A DNA stretch of 64,000 bases, from the NCBI GenBank assembly GCA_905372155.1, contig CAJPNZ010000001.1, positions 62,001 through 126,000 of the forward strand, given 5' to 3'. This document shows positions 1 to 8,501 of the stretch, in pieces. A program made the translations under genes and the position numbers. The notes under the pieces were generated by a model, which made no database searches, was not told where the DNA came from, and saw nothing but the letters and a program-made list of their open reading frames with translations. This DNA comes from Propionibacteriaceae bacterium (GTDB lineage: Bacteria > Actinomycetota > Actinomycetes > Propionibacteriales > Propionibacteriaceae). Position 1 is the first letter of the stretch. Each line of letters opens with the position of its first letter.

Positions 1-408
1 TCGGCACACCGTGCGTGCGACGTGCAACTGGGCTACTGCCGGGCTGCCTCCGGGTAGGATGAAGGAACGTAGGGAGGGAAGCTCGGCGCCGAGTTCGTCG
101 CACCACTCCTCCAGACGGTTGATGGAGGACTGCTCGATCCTGAGGGGTGGATACTGAGGATCGGGATGTACAGGAGTGCTGAGATCAGCGCCGACATCGA
201 AGAGCTCGTTGCGAACCAAGGAGAGCATCTCCACGACGCGTTCCGGCAGTCCACCGTGGGCAACCGCCAGCGCCAAGTTCGAGTTGGCCTCATCGACCGC
301 CCCATAGGCCTCTACCCGCGGATCGGTCTTCGGCACCTCGGCATTGTCCGACAGACGAGTGTTTCCTGCGTCGCCGGTGCGGGTGTATATGCGTGTCAGG
401 TTCACCAT
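1..408 (-). CDS. ATP:cob(I)alamin adenosyltransferase, PduO type (3' end outside window)
   Basis: This gene runs off the left edge, so only its first 136 codons are visible. It should transfer the adenosyl group of ATP to cob(I)alamin, giving adenosylcobalamin in the cytoplasm. The N-terminus carries the PduO/MMAB signature TRIYTRTGDAGNTRLSD at residues 5-21, followed by the VDEANSNLALA helix near residue 45 and the conserved stretch around SFILPGGSPAVAQLHVART. The start is ATG 408; a GTG at 405 is the second codon. It is divergent from the cyclophilin gene with about 27 bases between the starts. Coenzyme B12 would serve methylmalonyl-CoA mutase, which fits the epimerase gene at 5.4 kb (inference). 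No frame defect is visible in the part present. Confidence 0.9.
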   Translation of the reverse strand, partial: MVNLTRIYTRTGDAGNTRLSDNAEVPKTDPRVEAYGAVDEANSNLALAVAHGGLPERVVEMLSLVRNELFDVGADLSTPVHPDPQYPPLRIEQSSINRLEEWCDELGAELPSLRSFILPGGSPAVAQLHVARTVCR

Positions 409-422
409 GGAGCAACTGTATC

Positions 423-428
423 TACAAT
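423..428 (+). promoter_or_regulatory. -10 box of a probable leaderless promoter for the cyclophilin gene
   Basis: TACAAT ends 7 bases before the GTG at 436, which would put the transcription start at or next to the start codon. There is no convincing Shine-Dalgarno sequence between them. Confidence 0.5.
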
Positions 429-435
429 TGCTGAG

Positions 436-1119
436 GTGTCATTCAAGACCTTTGCTCCCCTGATCGCCTTCACCCTTCTTCTCACCGGGTGCGGCGACGC
501 CAATCAGTCGAATCCCACGGATGAGACCGGGCGAGCCGTCAGTTGTTCCTATCCTCCAGGGGGAGAACCCGCCAAGCCCGTTGACCCGCCCGGCGGCGAA
601 GACATCCTGAACGCGGGAGAGACCAAGGCGACCCTTCACCTGACGGCGGGTGACGTGGAGATCACGATGGATCGCTCGGCCACCCCGTGCACCATCAACT
701 CCTTCATGTCCTTGGCGCAACAGGGCTGGTTCAACGAAACCAAGTGTCACCGGCTCACCGATTACGGGATTTTCGTGCTCCAGTGCGGGGACCCGACGGG
801 AACTGGCACGGGAGGGCCCGGCTACACGATTCCCGACGAACTGAGTCCTCGTACCACTGGGTTGGAGAAGGAAGGAACCGTTGCCACGTACCCCAAGGGA
901 ATCGTCGCGATGGCGAACACCGGAAAACCCAACACGGCTGGGTCACAGTTCTTCATCGTCTGGGAGGACAGTCAGCTCAGTCCGGAATACGCAGTTTTCG
1001 GTACTGTCGATGACGGAGGGCTGGCTGTTGTACAGGGAATCGCGGCGCAAGGAGTCGATGAATCCGATGGTGTGAGTCCCATAGCGGAGGCAGCCATCAG
1101 CTCGGTGACTTTGAGCTGA
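436..1119 (+). CDS. Lipoprotein peptidyl-prolyl cis-trans isomerase (cyclophilin)
   Basis: This predicted lipoprotein of 227 aa has a short hydrophobic signal and lipobox LLTGC with the lipidated Cys at residue 19. It is therefore expected on the outer face of the membrane, where it would isomerise Xaa-Pro bonds of exported proteins. The cyclophilin fold follows a Pro/Gly-rich linker. Visible active-site elements are the CHRL arginine, the Gln of VLQCGDPTGTGTGGPGY, and GSQFFI. I chose GTG 436 because it opens exactly at the signal peptide; the frame is open further upstream to 166, but that part does not resemble the family and would overlap the divergent gene. The 3' end overlaps the convergent hydrolase gene by 23 bases. 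Confidence 0.85.
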   Translation: MSFKTFAPLIAFTLLLTGCGDANQSNPTDETGRAVSCSYPPGGEPAKPVDPPGGEDILNAGETKATLHLTAGDVEITMDRSATPCTINSFMSLAQQGWFNETKCHRLTDYGIFVLQCGDPTGTGTGGPGYTIPDELSPRTTGLEKEGTVATYPKGIVAMANTGKPNTAGSQFFIVWEDSQLSPEYAVFGTVDDGGLAVVQGIAAQGVDESDGVSPIAEAAISSVTLS

Positions 1120-1894
1120 TTGAGCTGGGGGATGCCAAGAATTCCGTACAGATCGAGATGAAAGCATCCGGTTCGTCAGCGTGAACCCAGTGGCCTGCGT
1201 GTTTGAGGGTTATGGTGACGACCCGGGGAAACAGCCTGCGCATTGGCTCGGCATGCTCTGGTAGGACGTAAGGTGATTTTCCACCTGCCACCCACCAGAC
1301 AGGCCCGTCGTAGACCGCGTCCGTTCTCGGCCAGCCGCCGATGATCCGGAGGGAATCGCCGAGCAGATCCAGGTTGGCCTTCCACGCCCAGTCCCCGCCC
1401 AGCCGACGCAGGTTCTGCAGTAGGAAACCGCGGACCTGCGAGTCGGGGATCGCTTCTGAGAGCCGCCGGCTGGCTTCGGTGCGGCTCGCCAGATGCTCCA
1501 GATCGAGGTTGTGCATTGCAGCCACCAAAGGAGCGAACCCGGTGGGGCCATCGCTCGGCACGGGGGAGATGTCCACCACCAGAAGGCGCTCGACGAGATC
1601 GGGGTGTGTGAGGGCCAACCGCATTGCCAGCTTCCCCCCCAGCGAATGTCCCACCAGAGCGACGGGAGCGTCGAATTTCTCCCGTAGCCAGTGGGCGATG
1701 TGCTCGGCCTGACCATCCAGGCTGAAACCGACTGTCCAGGACGACGCCCCATGGTTTGGAAGATCGGGCAGGTGGCAGGTCGCGACCTCGGCCAAGGAGG
1801 TCGCGATCCGGGTGAAGTTCTTGCCCTGACCGAACAGGCCGTGCAGGAACACCACCTGCGCCGGGCCCGAACCTACGGTGACTCCGTGGATCAT
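1097..1894 (-). CDS. Alpha/beta-fold hydrolase (YbfF/ABHD11-like)
   Basis: The 265-aa product is a cytoplasmic alpha/beta hydrolase. It shows the oxyanion segment HGLFGQGKNF near residue 19, the nucleophile elbow GHSLGG with Ser84, the VVDISP segment, and a C-terminal KHAGHW with the catalytic His. The overall pattern matches esterases of the YbfF/ABHD11 group; the substrate cannot be read from the sequence. The start ATG 1894 overlaps the stop of the small CxxC protein as ATGA, so it is translationally coupled as the third gene of the nucS cluster. The frame stays open upstream to 2200, but that part is the out-of-frame copy of the neighbour and is not family-like. Confidence 0.8.
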   Translation of the reverse strand: MIHGVTVGSGPAQVVFLHGLFGQGKNFTRIATSLAEVATCHLPDLPNHGASSWTVGFSLDGQAEHIAHWLREKFDAPVALVGHSLGGKLAMRLALTHPDLVERLLVVDISPVPSDGPTGFAPLVAAMHNLDLEHLASRTEASRRLSEAIPDSQVRGFLLQNLRRLGGDWAWKANLDLLGDSLRIIGGWPRTDAVYDGPVWWVAGGKSPYVLPEHAEPMRRLFPRVVTITLKHAGHWVHADEPDAFISICTEFLASPSSISSKSPS

Positions 1895-2166
1895 CGGTTC
1901 AGTCTCCAGCAGTGCGAGTGCCAGTGACGGCGCTGCTCCGTTCCGGAGCTGAAACCAACACCGGGTTCCTCGGGCCACGCGACCACGTGGGCCATTCCGA
2001 TGGGGATTGGGTTGTTGCACCCGGGGCAGGTGTACGGCTTCACCGCACGATCCGTGGGAACCTCTCTGACGAGAAATGGTCCTGCCGAGGTCATCCTCCT
2101 GGACACGTGACGGGACGTGTCGAGAGGACGTGGGGGGCGCAGGTGCTTCGAGGGACGTCGTGCCAT
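1891..2166 (-). CDS. Small actinobacterial CxxC protein linked to nucS (zinc-ribbon-like)
   Basis: This basic 91-aa protein has the motif YTCPGCNNPI (Cys47, Cys50), a conserved AHVVAWPE segment, and a C-terminal RRHWHSHCW with His83 and Cys86. The CxxC...HxxC pattern suggests a single bound zinc (inference). Homologues beside actinobacterial nucS are often labelled 'ATP/GTP-binding protein', but no nucleotide-binding motif is visible here, so that name should not be trusted. It starts at 2166, sharing one base with the nucS stop (TGATG), and its stop overlaps the next start (ATGA). This tight coupling suggests co-production with NucS. The function is unknown. Confidence 0.8.
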   Translation of the reverse strand: MARRPSKHLRPPRPLDTSRHVSRRMTSAGPFLVREVPTDRAVKPYTCPGCNNPIPIGMAHVVAWPEEPGVGFSSGTEQRRHWHSHCWRLNR

Positions 2167-2858
2167 CAGAAAAGCCGATCCTCAGGATTGTCCATTCCAC
2201 GCAGTGTGTCGTAGTCCAACAGCTGGCACGCGATGCCTCGGTCGGCGGCGAGGGTGGCGGCCTGTGGTTTGATCTGCTGGGCGGCGAAGATTCCCTTCAC
2301 AGGTGCCAGCTGCGGATCACGATTCATCAGCTCGAGATAGCGGGTCAATTGCTCCACACCATCGATTTCACCCCGCCGTTTCACCTCCACCGCGACGTGG
2401 ATTCCATCGGCATCGCGCAACAGCAGGTCGACCGGACCGATCGGAGTGTAGAACTCGCGTTTGATCACCTGCCAGCCCTCCCCGAAGGTTGCGGGGTGCT
2501 CGGCGAGCAGGGCCTGCAGGTGCGCTTCAACCCCGTCCTTCTGGAGTCCCGGGTCAACACCAAAACTGTGATCCACGTCAAGGAAGACCTCTCCCAGGGA
2601 GATTCGCAAGGTGTCACCAGCCTTGGAGCGGACCAACCACAGGGCGTTCGCGCCGACTTCTTGAGCCGCATCGTCGGGTTCTGTGATGGTGAGGGAGCAG
2701 GGGGCGCTCATCCAGTTCAGGGGCTTGTACGCGCGATCATCCGCATGCACGGAGACGGAACCGTCGGCCTTCAGCATGATCAGCCGCTTGGCCATGGGAA
2801 GATGGGCTGTCAATCGACCCGCGTAGTCGACCTGGCAGTGAGCAATGACGAGACGCAC
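2166..2858 (-). CDS. nucS: Mismatch-specific endonuclease NucS
   Basis: NucS is the endonuclease of the MutS/MutL-independent mismatch repair used by most actinobacteria and many archaea; it makes double-strand cuts at mismatches. The 230-aa length is typical. The N-terminus [16 protein letters not shown] is the family dimerisation domain. The PD-(D/E)xK nuclease core shows [12 protein letters not shown] and [13 protein letters not shown]. The C-terminus ends in EDRLF, the position where family members carry a sliding-clamp contact motif. The GTG start at 2858 lies 6 bases after a TAGGAT box, suggesting a leaderless transcript. It is the first gene of nucS - CxxC protein - hydrolase, all overlapping. 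Confidence 0.95.
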   Translation of the reverse strand: MRLVIAHCQVDYAGRLTAHLPMAKRLIMLKADGSVSVHADDRAYKPLNWMSAPCSLTITEPDDAAQEVGANALWLVRSKAGDTLRISLGEVFLDVDHSFGVDPGLQKDGVEAHLQALLAEHPATFGEGWQVIKREFYTPIGPVDLLLRDADGIHVAVEVKRRGEIDGVEQLTRYLELMNRDPQLAPVKGIFAAQQIKPQAATLAADRGIACQLLDYDTLRGMDNPEDRLF

Positions 2859-2864
2859 GGATAG

Positions 2865-2870
2865 ATCCTA
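2865..2870 (-). promoter_or_regulatory. -10 box of a probable leaderless nucS promoter
   Basis: TAGGAT on the minus strand ends 6 bases before the nucS GTG. It overlaps the stop codon of the upstream AI-2E-type transporter gene. Confidence 0.5.
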
Positions 2871-4217
2871 ACTGGCGTCCAGATGCGGCTGGAGCACCTC
2901 GCGGTAGAGCAGCAGCAGGGCGGCTGTCGTCGGGATGGCTATCAGGGCGCCGATCACTCCCAGCAGGATGCCGCCGATCAGCGCGGACAGCACGACAAGC
3001 GCTCCAGGTACCTTAACCGTCCGTTTCATGACAGTGGGGTAGAGGATGTAGGCATCGAACTGTTGGTAGATCAGGAAATAGATGATGGTGGCCACTCCGA
3101 TGGTCGGGGATGTGGCGAAGCCGACCAGGGCCACCGCGAGCATGGCCAGTGAGGAGCCCACCAGGGGAATGAAGCAGAACAGGGCGACGATGAAGGACAA
3201 CGCCAAGGAATAGGCACCGAGCCCGATGATGTTCATGAATATGAAGCTGCATCCCGAGGCCACCGCGACGATCATGAACATTCCGGTGATGTACCCGGAG
3301 ACCCCACGGAAGATTTCATCGGCCAAGTAGCGGGAGCGGGCACGCCGGCTGGCCGGGGCGAGCTTGTAGATGACCTCTTTGATCGCCGGCAGTGAAGCCA
3401 GGAAGTAGATGGTGAGCACCAGCGTCATGATCACGGAGAAGATGAGGTTGGCAACCAATACGCCTGCTCCCCAGATGCCGCCGAACAGGTTCTGCACCAG
3501 ACCACCCGATGCGAGATAGCGCTGAGCCGTCTCGAGCAGATTGTACTGGGCATCCCAGCGGGCCACCTGTTCGTTCGTGGCCAGCATCGCCATCCAGTAC
3601 GGCACCCTGAAGGTCAGGGACTGCACCTGGTTCATCATCAACGGAACCAGTGCAGTGACTCCCAGAACGATGATTCCCAGCAGGGTGACGGTCACGAAGA
3701 ACACCGCCAGTGCGCGGGGTACCCGGCGTCGTGTGAAGAACTCGACTGCTGGGTTGAGCCCCAGCGCCAGGAACAGGGAGAGCACCACGAGGGTCAGAAT
3801 GTTCTGCACCTGTGTGGCGGCGGCCATGAGGCCGATCGCCACGAGCACCCCGAGGGCTCCGAAAAAGCCTATGGAGAAAGGGGAATGGTTCAGCAGTTTC
3901 GTCTCGTTCTGTACCACCACAGGAGGCACGGGCGGCACTGGTTCCTCGGGTGTGGGGGCCAAGAGCTGCTCGGCTCCCTTGCGGGCATTGCCGAACAACC
4001 CCCCTAGGAGCTGTCGGAACCTGCCCGACACTCTGCCCCCGGACGGGGCAGGGCTTCTCCTGCGTCTGGAGCTTTCCACAGGGATTGCGGACTCCGTCAC
4101 TGGTTGCTCAGGCTGGGCTGCGGGGGAAGACGGCTCCCCTACCGCGGTTTCGGGAGCTTTCCCCATGTCACCAGAGGCCGGAGGCTCGTCTGCAGCCCCA
4201 GGAACGAGGGCCGTCAC
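2868..4217 (-). CDS. AI-2E family transporter (PerM/YdiK-like permease)
   Basis: This 449-aa integral membrane protein begins with about 115 polar, Pro- and Ser-rich cytoplasmic residues. About eight hydrophobic segments follow, in the arrangement of the AI-2E exporter family (PF01594), including the GLNPAVEFFTRRRVPRALAV loop region and a C-terminal IYQQFDAYILYPTVMKRTVKV motif. Members export small molecules or act as cation/proton antiporters; the substrate here is unknown. The GTG start at 4217 overlaps the stop of the DivIVA-like gene (GTGA), so the two are translationally coupled. The last bases hold the probable nucS promoter. Confidence 0.8.
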   Translation of the reverse strand: MTALVPGAADEPPASGDMGKAPETAVGEPSSPAAQPEQPVTESAIPVESSRRRRSPAPSGGRVSGRFRQLLGGLFGNARKGAEQLLAPTPEEPVPPVPPVVVQNETKLLNHSPFSIGFFGALGVLVAIGLMAAATQVQNILTLVVLSLFLALGLNPAVEFFTRRRVPRALAVFFVTVTLLGIIVLGVTALVPLMMNQVQSLTFRVPYWMAMLATNEQVARWDAQYNLLETAQRYLASGGLVQNLFGGIWGAGVLVANLIFSVIMTLVLTIYFLASLPAIKEVIYKLAPASRRARSRYLADEIFRGVSGYITGMFMIVAVASGCSFIFMNIIGLGAYSLALSFIVALFCFIPLVGSSLAMLAVALVGFATSPTIGVATIIYFLIYQQFDAYILYPTVMKRTVKVPGALVVLSALIGGILLGVIGALIAIPTTAALLLLYREVLQPHLDAS

Positions 4218-5308
4218 TTCGCCTGCTTGCGTTCCCGTGGCTGTGGGGCCGTCACCTCGCCACCGCTGATGATCTCGGTGAGCTCCATGTCGGGCACGGC
4301 CTCCTCGGCCATGGCACGCAGGTTCTGCATGGATGCGACGATGGAGGTCCGGCGTGCCATCAGCGCTGCCACCTCGCGTTCGAGTTGCTCCTTGCGCCAG
4401 GCGACCTGCTCCTCGAGCTGTTCCTGTTTCTGACGCACCTCCTCCCGCATGGCCGACAGCGTCGCCTCGGCCTCGCGAGTGGCGGTGGTCCGGATCTGCT
4501 CGGCCTCCTCCACCGCGGATTCGCGGACCTTGATGGCTTCTGCCCGAGCTTCCTCGATCTGTTTGGTTGCGGCCTCGGAACGGGCTCTGGCCTCGGCCAG
4601 CTGGGCGCTGACGTTCTCCTCGGTTTTCCTGACCGCTTCAGCCTGCTTCGACAGAGCCGCAGCGGTGGACTTCTCCGTGGCCAGGCGTGCGGCGGTGGCG
4701 TCCCGCTCAGCCTCCTGACGCATCCGGGCAGCATCGATCCGAGCGGCCTCCAACTGCGCATTGATGCGCTGCGAGGTCTCTTCCAGCAACGACTTCGACT
4801 GGGCCTCCGCATCAGCGCGAACCAGATTCGCGTCACGTCTGGCCGCCTCCAGCACAGCCTGCCCTGCTTCGGCCTGTTCCTGCCGGAGCTTGCGGAGGCT
4901 GGCGAGCCCGGACAGACGCACATCGTCTGCTTCCTGCTGGGCGGCTTCTCGGGAAGCCGCCGCGGCCAGGCGTGCCTCCTGCCGGAGCCGGTCGGACTCG
5001 GCCTCCGCCAGGCGGACCAGTTCGGCTGCTTGCGCTTCCGCGGCCTCCAGCAGCCCACGGGCATGAGCGCCCAGTTTGGCGAAATCCGTTGTTCCGACCT
5101 GCGCTCGCACGAAGCTTGTCTCCCGGCGTTGCTCCCGCAGCTGCACCTTCATCTCGAGCAGTCGCTGCTCGAGATCCTGAATGTAGGAATCCACCGCCTG
5201 TTTGTCATAGCCGAGCATGGCGTGGGGGAACCCCCCGACGGCGCTGGCCTTGTCCTCGAAGAGGTTGAGGCCGGTCTCCTCCTCGATCTCAGTACGAACA
5301 TCGGTCAT
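4214..5308 (-). CDS. DivIVA-like coiled-coil protein
   Basis: The 364-aa product has a short N-terminal DivIVA-type segment (GYDKQAVDSYIQDLEQRL, about residues 45-62), then a nearly continuous Ala/Glu/Arg-rich coiled coil to about residue 340 and a short basic tail. This layout resembles actinobacterial polarity and cell-wall-positioning proteins (DivIVA, Scy, FilP), which scaffold growth at poles or septa; the exact role is inference. I chose ATG 5308 because AGGAG sits 7 bases upstream; the frame is open for seven more codons without a ribosome site. It is coupled to the AI-2E-type transporter downstream by a GTGA overlap. Confidence 0.75.
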   Translation of the reverse strand: MTDVRTEIEEETGLNLFEDKASAVGGFPHAMLGYDKQAVDSYIQDLEQRLLEMKVQLREQRRETSFVRAQVGTTDFAKLGAHARGLLEAAEAQAAELVRLAEAESDRLRQEARLAAAASREAAQQEADDVRLSGLASLRKLRQEQAEAGQAVLEAARRDANLVRADAEAQSKSLLEETSQRINAQLEAARIDAARMRQEAERDATAARLATEKSTAAALSKQAEAVRKTEENVSAQLAEARARSEAATKQIEEARAEAIKVRESAVEEAEQIRTTATREAEATLSAMREEVRQKQEQLEEQVAWRKEQLEREVAALMARRTSIVASMQNLRAMAEEAVPDMELTEIISGGEVTAPQPRERKQAK

Positions 5309-5360
5309 TGTTGTCTCCTGGCTTGGCACGGTCGGTACCGAGCCTACCTCGGAGTAGAGG

Positions 5361-5402
5361 TGAAAGTGCCGGTGGATGCCATCGCGTCCACCGGCGCTTT
5401 CA
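5361..5402 (-). terminator. Strong hairpin, probable terminator after the epimerase gene
   Basis: A 16-bp stem (5361-5376 with 5387-5402, one G-T wobble) around a 10-base loop lies between the epimerase stop and the DivIVA-like start. A clean T-run is lacking, so this is a structural call. Confidence 0.6.
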
Positions 5403-5413
5403 CGTGAACGACC

Positions 5414-5863
5414 TCAGTGAGAGGCGTCCTTGGCGGGTTCCACCAGCTCCAGGAGAACGCCACCGGCGTCCTTCGGGTGAACGAAGTTGATGCGGGAATC
5501 AGCGGTTCCCCGTTTGGCCTCCGGGAAAAGCAGCCTGAGGCCGCGCTCACGCAGGACCGCGCTCACATGATCCAGGTCGTGCACGCGATAGGCGAGCTGC
5601 TGGATGCCGGGGCCGCCGTTGCGATCCAGCCACTTGGCGATGGTCGACTTCTCGTTGAGGGGAGCCAGGAGCTGGATCTTGGCGTTCTCCTCGCCTTGGG
5701 TTCCGGTGCCGATCATGGCTTCCGCAACACCCTGCTCCTCGTTGACCTCGCGGTGCAGCTCGCGCCACCCGAATACTTCGCTGTGGAACTTGATGGCCTC
5801 GTCGAGGTCGGGAACGGCCAGGCCGACGTGATCGATGCAGATGAAAAGATCTTGGTTCTCCAT
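5414..5863 (-). CDS. mce: Methylmalonyl-CoA epimerase (VOC family)
   Basis: The enzyme interconverts (S)- and (R)-methylmalonyl-CoA between propionyl-CoA carboxylase or transcarboxylase and the B12-dependent mutase, a central step of propionate metabolism. The 149-aa length is typical. It carries paired VOC modules with metal ligands: the first His in IDHVGLAVPDLDEA, a middle Gln/His in the GGPGIQQLAYRVHDLD region, and the final Glu in GGVLLELVEP. The segment SRINFVHPKDAGG is characteristic of the family. I chose ATG 5863 because GGAAG lies 10 bases upstream; an in-frame ATG at 5872 is too close to that site. Confidence 0.92.
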   Translation of the reverse strand: MENQDLFICIDHVGLAVPDLDEAIKFHSEVFGWRELHREVNEEQGVAEAMIGTGTQGEENAKIQLLAPLNEKSTIAKWLDRNGGPGIQQLAYRVHDLDHVSAVLRERGLRLLFPEAKRGTADSRINFVHPKDAGGVLLELVEPAKDASH

Positions 5864-6080
5864 GCTCGTCATTCTTCCACTCGGGTGATGAGCCCGGGCG
5901 CTGGGGTGGGAGGTAAGGGCGATACATGTGATGCGCCGGCGCGGCGTGAGCGCTTCAACACGGTTGAGGTGAGAGAATGTAGAGTTCAACGGCGGCGCGT
6001 CAGGTTCAAACAGCACTCCGGATGATGCAGACTGGTAGACGCTCGTGTGAGTCCCTTCCCCCTTGAGACTTGGAGACATC

Positions 6081-6236
6081 ATGGTTGGCTGGATCAAGAA
6101 GGTCCTGCTCGTGCTCGGCATCGCCTTCGTGGTCTACTACCTTTTCACCCGCCCAGAGGCGGCAGCGGAGGCTATCAGGGCGTTTTTCGGCGCCTTCGAG
6201 TCGGTCGTCCGGTTTTTCTCCCGCTTGGCCGGCTAG
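6081..6236 (+). CDS. Small single-pass membrane protein, 51 aa
   Basis: This short ORF begins MVGWIKKVLLVLGIAF, has one transmembrane segment (about residues 6-23, ending FVVYYLFTR), and then an amphipathic stretch to the TAG at 6234. GGAGA lies about 4 bases before the ATG. The stop is 6 bases before the PH-domain gene, so the two are probably one operon. It is not recognised as a named family. The ribosome site, spacing and hydrophobicity support it as real. Confidence 0.65.
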   Translation: MVGWIKKVLLVLGIAFVVYYLFTRPEAAAEAIRAFFGAFESVVRFFSRLAG

Positions 6237-6242
6237 CCTGCC

Positions 6243-6788
6243 GTGGCTTTGCTTGCTCGCCTACTGGAACCCGACATCCAGCGCCATTTGCTGGTCGAGG
6301 AGGACGAACGGGTGATTGATGAGGTGCGCAAGCACTGGGTGGTGTCCCTGCCATGGATAGGCGTGATGGCCCTGAGCATTCCTGCGTTCGTCTTCATGAT
6401 CGTGGCGCGCGGTTTCTTCTGGGTTCCGATGCTTGTCGGGTTCTACCTGTTGGGTTTCGGGTTCTGGAAGGCCCATGTCGCGCACATGGACCGGTTCGTC
6501 ATAACCAACATGCGGGTGTTCCGGATCCACGGGGTGTTCAACACGCACTTGGCGACGATGCCCATGACCCGGATCCTGGACATCTCCTTGGAGCAGCCGA
6601 TGCTCGGGAAGATCTTCGACTACGGGCACCTGGTGTTCGAGTCTGCGGCCCAGGCGCAGGGGCTGCGGGACATCCGCTACGTCGCCCGCCCTGCGGAAAG
6701 GGATCTGACCATTCAGCGGGTGATCCAGCGTTCCGGCCTCCGCAAGAAGATGGTCATGGAGGATGAGGACGAGGCCGACGGGGTGTGA
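6243..6788 (+). CDS. Bacterial PH-domain membrane protein (YdbS/bPH2-like)
   Basis: The 181-aa product starts with MALLARLLEPDIQRHLLVEEDERVI-type sequence. It then has two hydrophobic segments forming a hairpin (about residues 40-80) and a bacterial PH domain (FVITNMRVFRIHGVFNTHLATMPM, then ILDISLEQPMLGKIFDYGHLVFE). Such proteins sit in the cytoplasmic membrane with the PH fold inside; their role is poorly known. It starts with GTG 6 bases after the 51-aa protein. The tail is acidic (EDEDEADGV), and the end of the gene forms half of a terminator hairpin shared with pgm. Confidence 0.8.
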   Translation: MALLARLLEPDIQRHLLVEEDERVIDEVRKHWVVSLPWIGVMALSIPAFVFMIVARGFFWVPMLVGFYLLGFGFWKAHVAHMDRFVITNMRVFRIHGVFNTHLATMPMTRILDISLEQPMLGKIFDYGHLVFESAAQAQGLRDIRYVARPAERDLTIQRVIQRSGLRKKMVMEDEDEADGV

Positions 6789-6800
6789 CCCGCCGGCCTC
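6771..6800. terminator. Hairpin between convergent PH-domain gene and pgm
   Basis: A 12-bp GC-rich stem (6771-6782 with 6789-6800) has its loop on the PH-gene stop codon. It could terminate both convergent transcripts. Confidence 0.5.
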
Positions 6801-6811
6801 GTGAAAATGGT

Positions 6812-8443
6812 TCAGCCCTGGAGGGCGGCGGCGACCACGTCGCGGGCCTCGGTTTGGATCTGCGCCAGGTGATCTGCGTCGCGCAGCGACTCGGCATAGA
6901 TCTTGTACTTGTCCTCGGTACCGGAAGGACGGGCGGCGAACCAGCCGGAGTCGGTGGTCACCTTGATGCCCCCGATGGGGGCCCCATTGCCGGGAGCATT
7001 GGTCAGGACTGCGGCGATGGGCTGTCCCGCGAGCTCGCCGGCCTTGACGTCATCAGGGGAGAGAGCCGCCAACCGGGCCTTCTGCTCGCGGCTGGCCTCC
7101 GCGTCGACGCGGGCGTAGTAGGAGGTGCCGAAGGCCGATTCCATGTCGGCGTAGTGCTGACTGGGCGAACGTCCAGTAACGGCCAGGATCTCGCTGGCGA
7201 GCAGGGCCAGGAGAATGCCGTCCTTGTCGGTGGTCCAGGTGCGGCCCTCGAAATCGAGGAAGCTCGCCCCAGCGGACTCCTCGCCGCCGAAGCCGAGTGA
7301 GCCATCCGTCAGACCGGGGACGAACCACTTGAAACCGACGGGCACCTCGACCAACCTGCGTCCGAGCCGTGCCGCCACCTTGTCGATGATGGAGGAGGAC
7401 ACCAGGGTCTTGCCGACTCCCGTCGTCGCCGCCCAGCCGGGGCGATGGGAGAACAGGTAGTCGATCGCGACCGCGAGGAAGGCGTTGGGGTTCATCAATC
7501 CGGAGTCCGGGGTGACGATCCCGTGACGGTCCGAGTCGGCGTCGTTGCCCGTGGCGATGTCGTAGCGGTCGCGGTTGGCCACCAGGGAAGCCATCGAATT
7601 GGGTGACGAGCAGTCCATGCGGATCTTGCCGTCGGTGTCCAGGGTCATGAACCGCCAAGTGGGGTCCACCGTCGGGTTCACCACGGTCAGGTCGAGGGGG
7701 CTGTGTTCGGCCAGGTACTCCCAGTACTGAACGGAGGCCCCGCCAAGCGGGTCCGCCCCGATGCGGACGCCCGCCGCCGCGATGGCGTCGAGGTCCAAGG
7801 CGGTTGCGAGCTCGGTGCAGTAGGGGGTGCGGTAGTCGAAACGGGTCACCTCGGCGGCGGCCTGCTCGTAGGGCTTGCGGCGAATCCCCGCGGGGGAGGC
7901 CATCAGGGTGTTGGCGCGGTCGGCGATCCACTTCGTGGCGTCGGTGTCGGCCGGGCCGCCCGTCGGAGGGTTGTACTTGAAACCGCCGTCGCGCGGCGGA
8001 TTGTGGGAGGGGGTCACGACGATGCCGTCGGCGACCTGCTCCGGGTGTTCGCGGTTGTAACGGATTATGGCGCGGGAGACCGCGGGGGTCGGGGTGTACT
8101 CGTTTTCTTGTTCCGCGAAGACGGGAACTCCGTTTGCCACCAGCACCTCGATGGCGGTGCGCCAAGCCGGCAGGGACAGCGCATGGGTATCCTTGCCGAT
8201 GAACAATGGGCCGTGAACCCCCTGCGCTGCCCGGTACTCCACGATTGCCTGCGTCGTGGCGGCGATGTGGAGGTCGTTGAAGGCGGTATCGAGGCTGGAG
8301 CCGCGATGTCCAGAGGTACCAAAAACCACCTTCTGGTCGGGATTGCTGGGGTCGGGGGTCAGGTCGTAGTAGGCCGCAAGGACGGCGTCGACGTCGATGA
8401 GATCGGATTCCAAGGCCACCAGGCCAGCTCGCTCATGTGCCAT
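6812..8443 (-). CDS. pgm: Phosphoglucomutase (alpha-D-glucose phosphate-specific)
   Basis: Pgm interconverts glucose-1-phosphate and glucose-6-phosphate, linking glycolysis with glycogen and GlgE-pathway glucan made by genes 6-16 kb away. The 543-aa length fits the Pgm/PGM1 type. It shows the substrate entry region FGTSGHRG, the phosphoserine loop [13 protein letters not shown], the metal loop DADSDRHG, the sugar-binding loop GFGGEESAG, and the phosphate-binding [15 protein letters not shown] at the C-terminus. I chose ATG 8443 ([14 protein letters not shown]), which matches family starts; 43 upstream codons in frame do not. It is divergent from the YbbN-like gene with about 58 bases between. 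Confidence 0.95.
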   Translation of the reverse strand: MAHERAGLVALESDLIDVDAVLAAYYDLTPDPSNPDQKVVFGTSGHRGSSLDTAFNDLHIAATTQAIVEYRAAQGVHGPLFIGKDTHALSLPAWRTAIEVLVANGVPVFAEQENEYTPTPAVSRAIIRYNREHPEQVADGIVVTPSHNPPRDGGFKYNPPTGGPADTDATKWIADRANTLMASPAGIRRKPYEQAAAEVTRFDYRTPYCTELATALDLDAIAAAGVRIGADPLGGASVQYWEYLAEHSPLDLTVVNPTVDPTWRFMTLDTDGKIRMDCSSPNSMASLVANRDRYDIATGNDADSDRHGIVTPDSGLMNPNAFLAVAIDYLFSHRPGWAATTGVGKTLVSSSIIDKVAARLGRRLVEVPVGFKWFVPGLTDGSLGFGGEESAGASFLDFEGRTWTTDKDGILLALLASEILAVTGRSPSQHYADMESAFGTSYYARVDAEASREQKARLAALSPDDVKAGELAGQPIAAVLTNAPGNGAPIGGIKVTTDSGWFAARPSGTEDKYKIYAESLRDADHLAQIQTEARDVVAAALQG

Positions 8444-8501
8444 GCACCTATCTTTCCACTTCCGGTTGTAGGAATTGATCCTGCCCGCAAAGATTGATGG
8501 C

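Noticed and set aside
33..305. Minus-strand 90-aa ORF at the left edge
   Set aside because: It is a shadow; another minus-strand frame over the same bases gives a clear PduO-type adenosyltransferase N-terminus.
166..435. 90-codon N-terminal extension of the cyclophilin
   Set aside because: The extension is not family-like and overlaps the divergent gene; the signal peptide begins at GTG 436.
2200..4217. Long plus-strand ORFs opposite nucS and the AI-2E-type transporter
   Set aside because: They are typical GC-rich antisense shadows without recognisable domains; the minus-strand genes are clear.
5941..6020. Possible tRNA suggested by GGTTCAAAC near 5990
   Set aside because: No acceptor stem or anticodon arm can be paired around it.
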